Positions 18,431 through 28,020 of a stretch of DNA of 64,000 nucleotides are shown piece after piece. Each line of letters begins with the position of its first letter. Within the stretch, counting starts at the first letter, position 1. The DNA is taken from positions 186,001-250,000 of the forward strand of contig NZ_SBIP01000005.1 of NCBI RefSeq assembly GCF_004053875.1. Reading direction: 5' to 3'. Both the position numbers and the translations under genes were made by a program. The notes under the pieces are model-generated. The model ran no database searches. It was not told where the DNA came from and saw nothing but the letters and a program-made list of their open reading frames with translations. This stretch comes from Neorhizobium lilium (GTDB lineage Bacteria > Pseudomonadota > Alphaproteobacteria > Rhizobiales > Rhizobiaceae).

Positions 18431-18985
18431 ATGAACATCATTCAGCAGCTTGAGGCCGAACAGGTCGCCAAGATCGAAGCCAAGCGCAAGCTTCCCGATT
18501 TCTCTCCGGGCGACACCCTCCGCGTCAACGTCCGCGTGACGGAAGGTACCCGTACCCGTGTGCAGGCCTATGAAGGCGTTTGCATTGCCCGTTCCGGCGG
18601 CGGCATCAACGAGAGCTTCACGGTTCGCAAGATTTCCTACGGCGAAGGCGTCGAGCGCGTATTCCCGGTTTGCTCGCCGATGGTCGAAGGCGTCGATATC
18701 GTTCGCCGCGGCAAGGTCCGTCGCGCCAAGCTCTACTACCTGCGCGATCTGCGCGGCAAGGCTGCCCGTATCGTTGAGAATACCGGCACGCGCGCCCGCA
18801 AGCTGAACGACTCCGAGCGCCAGGCCGTTGTCGAAGAAAAGGCACGTCTGGAAGCCGAAAAGGTCGCTGCTGCACAGGCTCTCGCCGCTGAAAAGGCCGC
18901 AGCAGAAGCCGCAGAAGCCAAGGCCGCTGCAGAAGCAGCCGAAGCCGCAGACGCTGCCAAGGCTGCAGAAGCTTCCGCAGAATAA
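18431..18985 (+). CDS. rplS: 50S ribosomal protein L19
   Basis: L19 sits at the 30S-50S interface. The N-terminal about 115 residues carry the family core: [50 protein letters not shown] and [18 protein letters not shown]. Residues about 135-184 form an Ala/Glu/Lys-rich, probably helical tail absent from E. coli L19 but usual in Rhizobiales. AAGG precedes the ATG. A strong terminator follows. Confidence 0.97.
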   Translation: MNIIQQLEAEQVAKIEAKRKLPDFSPGDTLRVNVRVTEGTRTRVQAYEGVCIARSGGGINESFTVRKISYGEGVERVFPVCSPMVEGVDIVRRGKVRRAKLYYLRDLRGKAARIVENTGTRARKLNDSERQAVVEEKARLEAEKVAAAQALAAEKAAAEAAEAKAAAEAAEAADAAKAAEASAE

Positions 18986-19010
18986 GCCTCACGGCATACT
19001 AATCGAAGAA

Positions 19011-19039
19011 AAGGCGGCCTTGCTCGGGCCGCCTTTTTT
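19011..19039 (+). terminator. Intrinsic terminator after rplS
   Basis: AAGGCGGCC (19011-19019) pairs with GGCCGCCTT (19027-19035) across a seven-base loop and runs into TTTTTT. Confidence 0.92.
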
Positions 19040-19069
19040 GTTGCTTGGTTTTTGGCTCAGGGCTTCATT

Positions 19070-20365
19070 TCAGCGCCGGCCGACCGCCGAATTGGCCTGC
19101 GTCTTCTTGGCCAGGATCTGCCCGACAATGATGACGAGCACACCGGCCGTTGCCAGGCAGGCCGCCAGGAAGAACATCGGATAGGTGTTGCTGCCAGTCT
19201 TGTCGTGTATCCACGGCACGACGTTCTGCGCAACAAAGCCGCCCAGATTGCCGACCGAGTTGATGGCTGCGAGACCGGCTGCGGCTCCAGCCCCCTTCAG
19301 GAACCGGGACGGAAGGCTCCAGAACACGGGCTGGCCAGCGAAGATGCCGGCTGCGGCGGCGCACAGGAAGGCGAACTGCAGCACGGGCGAGGTCATGAGC
19401 ACCGAGAGCACGAGGCAGATCGCCCCGACAAAGGCCGGAACCACGATATAAGGCGTCTTGTTTTCCGTCTTGTCGGCGGCGGATGGGACAACCCAGAGGG
19501 CGATCCCGACCGCGATCCACGGAAGGATGTTGATGAAGCCGTTCACCGTGTTGGAAACGCCGAAGCCCTTGACGATGGTGGGCAGCCAATAGCTGAGCCC
19601 GTAGGCGGCAAGCGGGAAGCCGACATAGCAGAGCGCCATCAGCATGACCGTCGGATTGATCAACGCTTTGAACCCGTTGTCGGAATGCTCGTCCATGCCG
19701 GCGTTTTCCCGCGCCAGCCTATCGGCCAGCCAGCGCTTTTCCTCCTCGGTGAGGAAATTTGCCTTTTGCGGCGTGTCGTTCAGATAAAAGAGGGTGATGA
19801 TGCCGGCGATCACGGCCGGAATACCGGTCGCCAGAAATACCCATTCCCAGCCGGCCAGGCCCAGCAGCCCGTCGAGATCCAGCAGTGAGCCGCCGATCGG
19901 GGCGCCGATCGCATTGGCAATAGCGCTGAAGATCATGAACAGACCCACCATACGCCCGCGGTAATCCTTCGGGAACCACAGCGTCAGGAGGTAGAGAACA
20001 CCCGGAAAGAAGCCTGCCTCGGCGACACCCAGCAGGAAGCGCAGGATGTAGAACATCGTCGCGTTCTGGGTGAAGGCGAGGGCGATCGTCACGAAGCCCC
20101 AGGATATCAGGATACGCGCGAACCAACGGCTGGCACCGAAGCGTTCGAGAAAGAGATTGCTCGGCACTTCGAACAGGAAATAGCCGATGAAGAACAGCGA
20201 GGCGCCCAGCCCATAGGCATATTCGCTCATGTTCAGCGCGCCGACCATCTGCAGCTTCGCGAAGCTGACATTCTGCCGGTCGATATAAGCAATAAGGTAA
20301 AGGATGCCGAGGAAAGGCATCATTCGCCAGGTAATCTTGGAAATCAATTTCTGTTCGGAAATCAC
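19070..20365 (-). CDS. MFS transporter, anion:cation symporter (ACS) type
   Basis: A 431-residue permease with twelve expected membrane spans. The N-terminal span carries YLIAYIDRQNVSFAKLQM and the span 4-5 region FLLGVAEAGFFPGVLYLLT with the cytoplasmic loop WFPKDYRGRMVGLF, a pattern characteristic of the anion:cation symporter family that takes up organic acids such as tartrate, phthalate, galactonate or hydroxyphenylacetate. No catabolic gene is adjacent, so the substrate is unknown. It faces the rplS terminator and is divergent from the heme oxygenase gene. Confidence 0.88.
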   Translation of the reverse strand: MISEQKLISKITWRMMPFLGILYLIAYIDRQNVSFAKLQMVGALNMSEYAYGLGASLFFIGYFLFEVPSNLFLERFGASRWFARILISWGFVTIALAFTQNATMFYILRFLLGVAEAGFFPGVLYLLTLWFPKDYRGRMVGLFMIFSAIANAIGAPIGGSLLDLDGLLGLAGWEWVFLATGIPAVIAGIITLFYLNDTPQKANFLTEEEKRWLADRLARENAGMDEHSDNGFKALINPTVMLMALCYVGFPLAAYGLSYWLPTIVKGFGVSNTVNGFINILPWIAVGIALWVVPSAADKTENKTPYIVVPAFVGAICLVLSVLMTSPVLQFAFLCAAAAGIFAGQPVFWSLPSRFLKGAGAAAGLAAINSVGNLGGFVAQNVVPWIHDKTGSNTYPMFFLAACLATAGVLVIIVGQILAKKTQANSAVGRR

Positions 20366-20502
20366 ATTCGTTCTCCCGGCCCAGTTAGGCCATCAAAGCG
20401 GACTTGAGTGAGAATTAGGTTTTTGCGAGGTGGAGGCAAGTGGGCCACCTGCTCCACGGCGGTCGGTAATGAATGTTTGACAGCCGGATCGGGAGGTTTG
20501 AT

Positions 20503-21102
20503 ATGCTTGTCGTCATGGATATCGACACCAAACTGCAGCCACAAACCCGCATCCAGCGGCTCAAGGCCTCGACCGATGGAACGCACCGGCAGCTGGACCA
20601 GCGCATCATGGGCGCCGATCCCTTCGCCAGCCGCGAGCGTTACGGCCTGTTTCTGCGGGTCCAGCACCAGTTTCATGCGGATGTCGCGCCGCTTTACCGC
20701 TCTACCGATCTCAACCGCATGCTGCCCGGACTTGGCGAGCGCTGCCGGCTGGAGGCACTGCGGCAGGATCTTGCCGATATCACCGGCAATGAAGCGGACT
20801 CCTTGGAAGGTCAGGCGGATGCGCTCGATCTGCCTAAAGCGCTGGGCTGGGTCTATGTGGCGGAAGGCTCCAATCTCGGAGCCGCCTTCCTGCTGAAGGA
20901 AGCGGAAAAGCTTGGGCTTTCGGAAGAGTTCGGCGCACGCCATCTTGCGGGCCATCCGGCGGGACGCGGGCTGCACTGGCGCAATTTCGTCGCGTCCTTC
21001 AATGCACTACCCTTGTCGGAGGCCGAGGAAACCGAGGCTGCGGAAGGAGCCAGGGCCGCTTTCCGCCGGGTGCATGGTCTGGTGGACGACATTTTCGGCT
21101 GA
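20503..21102 (+). CDS. Biliverdin-producing heme oxygenase
   Basis: A 199-residue heme oxygenase-like protein. The N-terminal KASTDGTHRQLDQRI supplies the conserved proximal histidine (residue 28), LFLRVQHQFHADVAPLY continues the helical core, and the distal-helix segment GWVYVAEGSNLGAAFLLKEA is typical of the bacterial HemO/BphO group. It would open heme to biliverdin, CO and Fe2+. ATG 20503 has GGGAGG six bases upstream; a start at 20473 would add ten residues. No heme-uptake or bacteriophytochrome gene is adjacent, so whether it serves iron recovery or chromophore supply is open. Confidence 0.85.
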   Translation: MLVVMDIDTKLQPQTRIQRLKASTDGTHRQLDQRIMGADPFASRERYGLFLRVQHQFHADVAPLYRSTDLNRMLPGLGERCRLEALRQDLADITGNEADSLEGQADALDLPKALGWVYVAEGSNLGAAFLLKEAEKLGLSEEFGARHLAGHPAGRGLHWRNFVASFNALPLSEAEETEAAEGARAAFRRVHGLVDDIFG

Positions 21103-21118
21103 CGTAGCAAGGTCCTCT

Positions 21119-21172
21119 CGCCGGGCAGACGCCCGGCGGCTGGATCCCGGCTCAGGGCCGGGATGACGGAGG
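21119..21172. repeat. Small palindromic repeat between heme oxygenase and dapF genes
   Basis: Two hairpins in tandem: GCCGGGC/GCCCGGC (about 21119-21136) and ATCCCGGCTC with its partner in GGCCGGGAT (about 21143-21164), followed by GACGGAGGAGAG. This REP-like form recurs in many alphaproteobacterial intergenic regions. The rest of 21103-21314 holds only a short imperfect repeat of GGTGGCTCAGGA. Confidence 0.6.
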
Positions 21173-21314
21173 AGAGGGCGGCCCGGGTGTTGGTGGCTCA
21201 GGAGCGGGTGGCTCAGGAAGAGGCGGCGGTGGAGGCAGGCCACTGGTAATTGGAGCCACTTTCGGCCATATACGCCAGAGACCAGGGCGTCAGCCCGCAG
21301 AACGGATCGGTGCC

Positions 21315-22232
21315 ATGGCAGAGCAGGTCGAATTCGCGAAGATGAACGGGCTTGGCAACAAGATCCTCGTTGTCGATATGCGCGGCCGGCCTGACAAGGT
21401 GACGCCGGAGGCGGCGGTCGCGCTCAATGCTGATCCGGCAACGCAGTTCGATCAGATCATGGCGATCCACGATCCCAAGGCGCAAGGGACGGATGCCTGG
21501 ATCGATATCCTCAACTCGGACGGATCCAAGGCGCAGGCCTGCGGCAATGGCACGCGTTGCGTGGTGCAGGCGCTCAGTTCGGAAACCGGGCGCAAGACCT
21601 TCACCTTCCAGACCGTTGCCGGCATCCTGAACGCCGAGGAGCATGAAGACGGCACGATCTCGGTCGATATGGGCCGCCCGGTGTTTGCCTGGGACAAGAT
21701 CCCGCTTGCCGAAGAGTTCTTCGATACAAGCCGTATCGAGCTGCAGATAGGTCCCATCGATGCACCTGTGCTGCATTCGCCGGCGGCCATGTCCATGGGC
21801 AATCCGCATGCCGTCTTCTGGGTGGATCGGGACCCGATGGCGTTCGATCTGGAGCGCTTCGGCCCCATGCTCGAAAATCATCCGATGTTTCCGGAAAAGG
21901 CCAATATCACGCTGGCGCAGGTCACCTCGCCATCGTCATTGCGCACCCGCACATGGGAGCGTGGCGCCGGACTGACGCTTGCCTGCGGTTCTGCGGCTTG
22001 CGCTGCTGCGGTTTCCGCCGCGCGCACCGGCCGCACGGGCCGTACGGTCACCATCGACGTCGCCTCCGCGCCCAGCCGCCAGCCGCTGACCATCGACTGG
22101 CGGGCCGACGATCATGTCGTGATGACCGGTCCTGCCGAATGGGAATGGTCCGGCAAGCTCTATCCGCAGACGGGGTCTTTCGTTCGCGACGAAGAGCTTC
22201 GGCATGGGGATCAGGGAGCTCGCGCAAGGTGA
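21315..22232 (+). CDS. dapF: Diaminopimelate epimerase
   Basis: DapF converts L,L- to meso-diaminopimelate for lysine and peptidoglycan synthesis by a two-base, cofactor-free mechanism. The catalytic cysteines are Cys76 in QACGNGTRC and Cys224 in LACGSAAC; the N-terminal [18 protein letters not shown] is the family opening. The 305 residues include a slightly long C-terminus that overlaps the start of mtaB by four bases (GTGA), showing translational coupling. The dapF-mtaB-ftsY order is conserved in Rhizobiales. Confidence 0.96.
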   Translation: MAEQVEFAKMNGLGNKILVVDMRGRPDKVTPEAAVALNADPATQFDQIMAIHDPKAQGTDAWIDILNSDGSKAQACGNGTRCVVQALSSETGRKTFTFQTVAGILNAEEHEDGTISVDMGRPVFAWDKIPLAEEFFDTSRIELQIGPIDAPVLHSPAAMSMGNPHAVFWVDRDPMAFDLERFGPMLENHPMFPEKANITLAQVTSPSSLRTRTWERGAGLTLACGSAACAAAVSAARTGRTGRTVTIDVASAPSRQPLTIDWRADDHVVMTGPAEWEWSGKLYPQTGSFVRDEELRHGDQGARAR

Positions 22233-23512
22233 GCGGCGTCGAGGTCATCACCTTCGGATGCCGGCTCAACACCTACGAGTCGGAAGTCATGCGGGCGCAG
22301 GCCGAAAGGGCCGGGCTCAACAATGCCGTGCTGGTCAATACCTGCGCCGTCACTGGCGAAGCCGTGCGCCAGGCCCGCCAGGCGATCCGGCGGGCGCGGC
22401 GCGACAATCCCCATGCCCGCATCATTGTCACAGGCTGCGCGGCGCAAACCGAAGCTCAGGTCTTCGCCGACATGCCGGAAGTGGACGCCGTGCTCGGCAA
22501 TGAGGAGAAACTGCGCAGCGCCTCCTACCGGGCGCTGCCGGACTTCGGCGTTTCGGCGGAAGAGAAGCTGCGCGTCAACGACATCATGAGCGTGCGCACC
22601 ACAGCCCCGCAAATGGTCAAGCATATCGACGGGCATGTGCGCGCCTTCATCCAGGTGCAGAACGGCTGCGATCACCGCTGTACCTTCTGCATCATCCCCT
22701 ATGGCCGTGGAAACTCCCGCTCGGTGCCCATGGGGGCAGTGGTGGAGCAGGCGCGGAAGCTCGTCCAGAGCGGCTACCGCGAGATCGTTCTGACCGGGGT
22801 GGATGCCACCAGCTACGGCGCCGATCTTCCCGGCCAGCCGTCGCTTGGCACGCTTGCCAAGACGCTGCTGCGGCAGGTGCCCGAGATCCTGCGGCTGAGG
22901 CTGTCCTCCATCGACGGCATCGAGGCGGACAGGCATTTATGGGACCTGATCGCCGACGAGCCACGCTTCATGCCGCATCTGCACCTGTCGCTGCAGCATG
23001 GTGACGACCTCATCCTCAAGCGGATGAAGCGGCGCCATGCCCGCGCCGATGCACTCGCCTTCGTCGAGCAGGCGCGGCGCCTGCGGCCCGACATCGCCTT
23101 CGGGGCGGACATGATCGCAGGTTTTCCGACAGAGACGGACGACATGGCCGAAAATGCCGCCACGCTTGCGGAAGAAGCCGGCATAGCGTTCCTGCATGTC
23201 TTTCCTTATAGCCCCCGTCCCGGCACGCCGGCCGCCCGCATGCCGCAGTTGGACCGGACGGTGGTCAAGGAACGTGCCGCCAGACTGCGCGTGCGGGGCG
23301 AAGCGCTGCACCGCTTGCATCTAGACCGGATGGTCGGCAGCGAGCAGACCGTCATCGTCGAGATGAACGGCATGGCGCATACGGAAAACTTTTCACTGGT
23401 TGCCGCACCCGGGCTTATTCCCCGGGAGATGCAGCGCGTTATCATTACCGGCCATAACGGCAGGCATCTCGACATGCGGGTTGCTGCCGCTCAGCCTTCG
23501 CGGGCAGCATAA
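22229..23512 (+). CDS. mtaB: tRNA t6A37 methylthiotransferase MtaB
   Basis: A radical-SAM methylthiotransferase that turns t6A37 into ms2t6A37 in ANN-decoding tRNAs. The N-terminal UPF0004 domain begins [17 protein letters not shown] with the first cluster cysteine, and the SAM cluster motif is in [37 protein letters not shown] and [10 protein letters not shown] follow the B-type (MtaB) rather than MiaB or RimO pattern. GTG 22229 overlaps the dapF stop; no separate ribosome binding site is needed. 427 residues. The t6A substrate depends on tsaD, also in this window. Confidence 0.92.
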   Translation: MSGVEVITFGCRLNTYESEVMRAQAERAGLNNAVLVNTCAVTGEAVRQARQAIRRARRDNPHARIIVTGCAAQTEAQVFADMPEVDAVLGNEEKLRSASYRALPDFGVSAEEKLRVNDIMSVRTTAPQMVKHIDGHVRAFIQVQNGCDHRCTFCIIPYGRGNSRSVPMGAVVEQARKLVQSGYREIVLTGVDATSYGADLPGQPSLGTLAKTLLRQVPEILRLRLSSIDGIEADRHLWDLIADEPRFMPHLHLSLQHGDDLILKRMKRRHARADALAFVEQARRLRPDIAFGADMIAGFPTETDDMAENAATLAEEAGIAFLHVFPYSPRPGTPAARMPQLDRTVVKERAARLRVRGEALHRLHLDRMVGSEQTVIVEMNGMAHTENFSLVAAPGLIPREMQRVIITGHNGRHLDMRVAAAQPSRAA

Positions 23513-23528
23513 CCGGAACGGATTTTTC

Positions 23529-25112
23529 ATGGCATTGAGTTTCATCAAGCGCGTCTTTACCTTCGACAAGCCCGCCGGCGAGGCGGAGCAGGACGCATTG
23601 CGGCGTCATGAGGCTTCCGTAGTCGACGCGGAGCTTGAGCCGAAATCCCGCCTTGAGGACCTGCCCGTTGCGCCGGTCGATCCGGTATCTCTGCCGGAAA
23701 TTGAGACCGCTGGCGGCCCTGCCGATGATGCCGTCATCGAAACGTCGGAGCCCCTCAGGCCCGTCGTAGCCGAGAGCCCGCTTGCCGAAGAGGAGGCGCC
23801 AGCCATCCTTCCGGGGGTGGAAGAGACCGCCGAGCTTGGCGTCGTGCCTTTGTCCTTGCTGCAAGCCGAGGCGGCGGCCGAGGTGGAAGAAAACACCCCC
23901 CCTGACCTGCCGGTCATCCCCCCCACAGGTGGGGGGACGGGCAAGGCGTTAACTCCCGGCCAACAAAGTCAGGCAGAGACTTCCGAAAGGGCCTCGACGA
24001 TAGGGGAATCGGCTTCTCATCCGCTCCCAACAGCAGACGGAGCCGAAGACGGTGCCACAGGTCTCCCCCCACCTGTGGGGGGGATGGCCAGCAGGCCAGG
24101 GGGGGTATCTGTTCCCGTCGAGCCCGTCCTCCCCAAGGGCTTCTCGACCGCTCGAGCGGCGCCGGAAACCGTCACCATCGTGCCGCCGGCGCCGCTTTCC
24201 TGGTTCCAGCGGCTTCGCGCGGGCCTCGCCCGTACGTCATCCCAGTTGACGGGCCAGATCACGGCGCTGTTTACCAAGCGCAAACTGGACGACGAAACCC
24301 TGGAAGAACTGGAAGACCTGCTGATCCAGGCGGATCTGGGCGTCGAGACTGCCATGCGCATCACCGGCGCGCTCTCTTCCGAGCGTTACGGCAAGGACGT
24401 GTCCGGAGACGACGTATCGCGCATCATGTCGGGTGAGATCACCAAGGTGCTTGCACCCGTCGCGAAGCCCCTGGCGCTGGATCTCAACCACAAGCCGCAT
24501 GTGATCCTGGTGGTTGGCGTCAACGGCACCGGCAAGACGACGACGATCGGCAAGCTGGCGGCGAAGCTTTCGGGCGCCGGGCTGAAGGTGATGCTGGCCG
24601 CCGGCGACACCTTCCGTGCCGCCGCCATCGAGCAGCTGAAGATCTGGGCGGACCGCACCGGCTCGCAATTCATCGGCACCAAGCTCGGCGCCGATGCGGC
24701 TGGCCTTGCCTATGACGCTTTCGAGCAGGCGCGGGAGAACAAGTCCGACGTGCTGATCATCGACACGGCCGGCCGGCTGCAAAACCGCACCGAGCTTATG
24801 GCCGAACTTGAAAAGATCGTGCGGGTGCTCGGCAAGCTCGACCCGGACGCGCCGCATACGGTGCTGCAGACACTCGATGCGACGACTGGCCAGAACGCCC
24901 TGCAACAGGTGGAGATCTTCCGCAATGTGGCGGGCGTCAGCGGCCTCATCATGACCAAGCTCGACGGAACGGCGCGCGGCGGCATCCTTGTCGCCATCGC
25001 CGCCAAGCACAAGCTGCCGGTCTACTTCATCGGCGTGGGCGAGGGCGTGGACGACCTGGAGCCCTTCGAAGCAGAGGATTTTGCGCGAGCCATTGCGGGT
25101 TTGACGCATTGA
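23529..25112 (+). CDS. ftsY: Signal recognition particle receptor FtsY
   Basis: FtsY receives the SRP-ribosome complex at the membrane. The 527-residue protein has an N-terminal acidic, Pro-rich A domain (about 1-215), then the NG GTPase: helical N domain (SWFQRLRAGLARTSSQLTGQ), Walker A GVNGTGKT (330-337), DTFRAAAIEQL, DTAGR and TKLDGTARGG, ending GVDDLEPFEAEDFARAI. ATG 23529 is 16 bases after the mtaB stop. Residues ~123-193 are encoded by a palindromic repeat element inserted in frame (see 23895-24106), giving the unusual PPTGGG and LPPPVGGM stretches. The catalytic domain is intact. Confidence 0.95.
   Translation: MALSFIKRVFTFDKPAGEAEQDALRRHEASVVDAELEPKSRLEDLPVAPVDPVSLPEIETAGGPADDAVIETSEPLRPVVAESPLAEEEAPAILPGVEETAELGVVPLSLLQAEAAAEVEENTPPDLPVIPPTGGGTGKALTPGQQSQAETSERASTIGESASHPLPTADGAEDGATGLPPPVGGMASRPGGVSVPVEPVLPKGFSTARAAPETVTIVPPAPLSWFQRLRAGLARTSSQLTGQITALFTKRKLDDETLEELEDLLIQADLGVETAMRITGALSSERYGKDVSGDDVSRIMSGEITKVLAPVAKPLALDLNHKPHVILVVGVNGTGKTTTIGKLAAKLSGAGLKVMLAAGDTFRAAAIEQLKIWADRTGSQFIGTKLGADAAGLAYDAFEQARENKSDVLIIDTAGRLQNRTELMAELEKIVRVLGKLDPDAPHTVLQTLDATTGQNALQQVEIFRNVAGVSGLIMTKLDGTARGGILVAIAAKHKLPVYFIGVGEGVDDLEPFEAEDFARAIAGLTH
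23895..24106. repeat. Palindromic repeat element translated within ftsY
   Basis: Inverted ends ACCCCCCCTGACCTGCCGGT at the left and, read on the opposite strand from 24106, ACCCCCCCTGGCCTGCTGGC. The arms agree at about 40 of 43 positions, and each includes an inner CCCCCCCACAGGTGGGGGG palindrome. The same consensus (ACCCCCCTCTGCCCTGCCGG at the outer end) forms the element between ccmA and ccmB, so both belong to one family. The reading frame passes through without a stop. Confidence 0.85.
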
Positions 25113-25171
25113 TGACACAGAAAGACGGTTCGGCTTCGGCCATTGTTTCATAAGTTGACGAGTTGGAACCC

Positions 25172-25822
25172 ATGCAGACCATCGAAAGCGACACCACGCC
25201 GACCCAGGAAGAAAAACAGCACCCGATGCTGAAGCTTGCCCTGGAGCTCGGGCCGCTACTGGTGTTCTTCTTCGGAAACTTGCGGGGCGAGTGGCTGGTC
25301 GGGAAGATCCCGGCATTGTCGTCGGTCGGTGGTCCGCTTCTTGTTGCAACGGCCTTGTTCATGGCCGCGACCGTGGTGTCGCTCGTCGTCTCGAAGATCG
25401 TCTTCCACCACCTGCCGGTCATGCCGCTGGTGTCGGGCGCCGTCGTTCTCGTCTTCGGGTCGCTGTCGATCTGGCTGCAGGACGAGACCTTCATCAAGAT
25501 GAAGCCCACCATCGTCAACACGCTGTTCGGCGCCACGCTTCTGATCGGGCTGCTATTCGGCCGGTCGCTGCTGGGTTATGTCTTCAATGCCGCCTTCCAG
25601 CTGGACGAGACCGGGTGGAGGAAGCTCACCCTGCGCTGGGGTCTGTTTTTCCTGGTGCTGGCCGTGCTCAACGAAGTCGTCTGGCGCAATTTTTCCGATG
25701 CTGCCTGGGTAAACTTCAAGGTGTGGGGCACGATGCCGATCACCATTCTCTTCACGCTGTCGCAGATGCCGCTGATCATGCGGCATACCATTGCCGAACA
25801 GACGCCCGAGGCGAAGAAGTGA
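25172..25822 (+). CDS. yciB: Inner membrane septation protein A, YciB family
   Basis: A 216-residue membrane protein with about five to six hydrophobic spans. Family signature segments are [38 protein letters not shown] and the C-terminal [19 protein letters not shown] with [13 protein letters not shown]. YciB (IspZ) is linked to cell-envelope synthesis and division and interacts with elongasome and divisome parts in E. coli and Shigella. I chose ATG 25172; a TTG three codons upstream is possible. The stop overlaps the next gene's GTG. Its cotranscription with ftsY is usual in rhizobia. Confidence 0.92.
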   Translation: MQTIESDTTPTQEEKQHPMLKLALELGPLLVFFFGNLRGEWLVGKIPALSSVGGPLLVATALFMAATVVSLVVSKIVFHHLPVMPLVSGAVVLVFGSLSIWLQDETFIKMKPTIVNTLFGATLLIGLLFGRSLLGYVFNAAFQLDETGWRKLTLRWGLFFLVLAVLNEVVWRNFSDAAWVNFKVWGTMPITILFTLSQMPLIMRHTIAEQTPEAKK

Positions 25823-26406
25823 CGAGCGCGACCGGAGTGACTGCCGGCACCTCTGGCAAGCGGTGGCTGCTTGTTGCGCTGGTGCTATTTTGCGCGCAGA
25901 TCGTCATCCTTCATTTCATGGGGCGCGTTTGGATCTGCGAATGCGGCTATGTCAAACTGTTCGAGCCGGTGGTGAACTCGCCGGGCAATTCGCAGCATCT
26001 GGCGGATTGGTACACACCGTCGCACATCATCCACGGCTTCCTGTTCTACGGGCTCGGATGGCTGATCCTGCGTCGTGCCCCGCTCTCGGCGCGGTTGTCG
26101 CTGGCGGTGCTGATCGAGGCAGCCTGGGAGCTTGCCGAAAACTCGCCCATGGTCATCGACCGCTACCGGACAGCGACGATGGCGCTCGGCTATTCCGGCG
26201 ACAGCATCATCAATTCGGGCATGGACACGGTGTTCATGGCGCTCGGTTTTCTTGCTGCCTCGCGCTTGCCGATCTGGGCAACGGTTGTGATTGCGATCGT
26301 CTTCGAGCTGTTCACTGGCTGGCTGATCCGCGACAATCTCACCCTTAATGTGCTGATGCTGGTCTGGCCCGTCGAGGCGATCAAGACCTGGCAGGGCGGC
26401 GCCTGA
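25819..26406 (+). CDS. DUF2585 (UPF0314) family membrane protein
   Basis: A 195-residue protein of unknown function with about four to five hydrophobic spans. The best conserved-looking blocks are [56 protein letters not shown] and the C-terminal [18 protein letters not shown]. The Cys-x-Cys near the first loop and the His/Glu/Asp residues in membrane borders hint at a buried active or metal site, which is my inference. GTG 25819 overlaps the yciB stop (GTGA). It is convergent with ccmG. Confidence 0.85.
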   Translation: MTSATGVTAGTSGKRWLLVALVLFCAQIVILHFMGRVWICECGYVKLFEPVVNSPGNSQHLADWYTPSHIIHGFLFYGLGWLILRRAPLSARLSLAVLIEAAWELAENSPMVIDRYRTATMALGYSGDSIINSGMDTVFMALGFLAASRLPIWATVVIAIVFELFTGWLIRDNLTLNVLMLVWPVEAIKTWQGGA

Positions 26407-26412
26407 AGGCCT

Positions 26413-27018
26413 TCAGCTCTTCGCGCCGCTGGCTTTCTCGATCAACGGCATAAGGTCGCTGCCGATGCTGCGCTCGTCGAAAGGGCCGACGCGCTTGTAG
26501 AGGATGGTGCCGTCGGGGGCGACGAGATAGCTTTCCGGAATGCCGTAGACGCCCCAGTCGATTGCGGCTTTGCCGTTGGGATCGATGCCGATTGCGGCAT
26601 AGGGGTTGCCGAGTTCGCCCAAAAAGCGGAGCGCGTTGTCGCTCTTGTCCTTGTAGTTGATGCCGACGATGGTGAGCCGCTTGTCCTTGGCAAGCTCCTT
26701 CAGCAGCGGATGCTCCTGCCGGCAGGGCACGCACCATGAGGCGAAGACATTGACCAGCGTCAGCTTGCCCTGGATCGCCTGATCGCTCAGGGCAACGGTA
26801 TTCGAGCCCTCAAGCGGTTGCAACGACAGCAAGGGGGCCTTCTTGCCGATCAGCGCCGAGGGTATGGCGGAAACGTCGCGGCCGTTGATATCCTGATCGT
26901 AGAGCATCTTGCCGGCCACAGCGGCAAAGCCGAGAAATATCGCAAGAGGAATGAGGCCTACGAGGTAGCGGGATGCACCGCGGCGCGGGCCGGTCTGGTC
27001 TTCGCTGCCGGTCGTCAC
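26413..27018 (-). CDS. ccmG: Cytochrome c biogenesis thiol:disulfide protein CcmG/DsbE
   Basis: A membrane-anchored periplasmic thioredoxin that keeps apocytochrome c cysteines reduced for heme attachment. One N-terminal span (residues about 19-40, [20 protein letters not shown]) is followed by a thioredoxin fold with the active site WCVPC at 95-99 and the cis-Pro loop [15 protein letters not shown] 27018 overlaps the ccmD stop by four bases. It is the last gene of the ccmABCDG operon here; ccmE, F and H are not in the window. Confidence 0.95.
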   Translation of the reverse strand: MTTGSEDQTGPRRGASRYLVGLIPLAIFLGFAAVAGKMLYDQDINGRDVSAIPSALIGKKAPLLSLQPLEGSNTVALSDQAIQGKLTLVNVFASWCVPCRQEHPLLKELAKDKRLTIVGINYKDKSDNALRFLGELGNPYAAIGIDPNGKAAIDWGVYGIPESYLVAPDGTILYKRVGPFDERSIGSDLMPLIEKASGAKS

Positions 27019-27215
27019 GCTTTCGTCTCCCGGCCGTTGCTTGGCGGAGCAGGTTCGGTCTTCGGCTGGAACGAGCGGCGGCGGATGCCGGATGCTTCGA
27101 GCTCCGCCAGTTCACGGCGCCGGGCTCGCCCATCGAGCCAGACCCAGGCGATCAGACAGAGCGTCATCGCTGCCGCGACACCATACGAAGTCAGGACGTA
27201 AAAGGCATAGTTCAT
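27015..27215 (-). CDS. ccmD: Heme exporter protein CcmD
   Basis: A 66-residue single-span membrane protein: [20 protein letters not shown] is the family's N-terminus with its conserved Tyr residues, followed by a basic cytoplasmic segment ([13 protein letters not shown]). CcmD stabilises the CcmABC complex and is needed to release holo-CcmE. It overlaps both neighbours by four bases (ccmC stop upstream, ccmG start downstream), so the three are translationally coupled. The C-terminal half is Pro/Lys-rich and variable. Confidence 0.92.
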   Translation of the reverse strand: MNYAFYVLTSYGVAAAMTLCLIAWVWLDGRARRRELAELEASGIRRRSFQPKTEPAPPSNGRETKA

Positions 27216-27979
27216 GCGGCATCCTGGCGGCTGGCCATGCGCGCTGCCATTCGCCGTTGTGCCGCCACACGCCGTCGCAGGATCTCGTTGCGCATGGCAG
27301 CCAGATGCAGCGTGAAGAAAAGCAGCGTGAAGGCCAGCGCCATGACCAGCAGCGGGCGCAGGAATTCCGGATCGATGGTCGGTCCGTCCAGCCGCAGCAC
27401 GCTCGATTTCTGGTGAAGCGTATTCCACCACTCGACCGAGAACTTGATGATCGGGATGTTGACGAAACCGACCAGGATCAGGACGGCGCTGACACGGGCG
27501 GCCCGAGAGGGATCGTCGATCGCCCGGTTGAGCGCGATCAGGCCGAGATACATCAGGAAGAGGACAAAGACGGAGGTGAGCCGGGCGTCGCCCCAGGTCC
27601 ACCAGGTTCCCCACATAGGCTTGCCCCACAGCGACCCGGTGATCAGTGCGAGCAGCGTGAAGGCGGCGCCAAGTGGCGCGGCAGCCTTGTGGCTGACATC
27701 GGCAAGCGGATGGCGCCAGACGAGCGTCCCGACCGCCGACAGCGCCATGACGGTGTAGCACATCATCGCAAGCCAGGCTGCCGGCACATGGACATACATG
27801 ATGCGCACCGTATCGCCCTGCTGGTAGTCTCCTTCCGTCGTGAAGCTCAGATAGAGCCCGATTGCGAAGAGCAGGGCCGTGACAGCGGCCAGCCAGGGCA
27901 CGAGGCGCCCGACCAGCGCCATGAACCGGGTGGGGTTGGCAAGGTCGCTCAGTTTGGTGATCGCGAGACTTTCGGTCAT
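27212..27979 (-). CDS. ccmC: Heme handling protein CcmC
   Basis: CcmC loads heme onto the chaperone CcmE. The 255-residue protein has six expected spans, the periplasmic tryptophan-rich signature [18 protein letters not shown], and flanking heme-ligand histidines in [10 protein letters not shown] and in [12 protein letters not shown]. The stop overlaps the ccmD start. Upstream, a 268-bp palindromic element separates it from ccmB, so cotranscription must cross that structure. Confidence 0.96.
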   Translation of the reverse strand: MTESLAITKLSDLANPTRFMALVGRLVPWLAAVTALLFAIGLYLSFTTEGDYQQGDTVRIMYVHVPAAWLAMMCYTVMALSAVGTLVWRHPLADVSHKAAAPLGAAFTLLALITGSLWGKPMWGTWWTWGDARLTSVFVLFLMYLGLIALNRAIDDPSRAARVSAVLILVGFVNIPIIKFSVEWWNTLHQKSSVLRLDGPTIDPEFLRPLLVMALAFTLLFFTLHLAAMRNEILRRRVAAQRRMAARMASRQDAA

Positions 27980-28020
27980 TTATGCCTTCTAAGCATCTGT
28001 GGCGGCATTGGCTTGACCTC

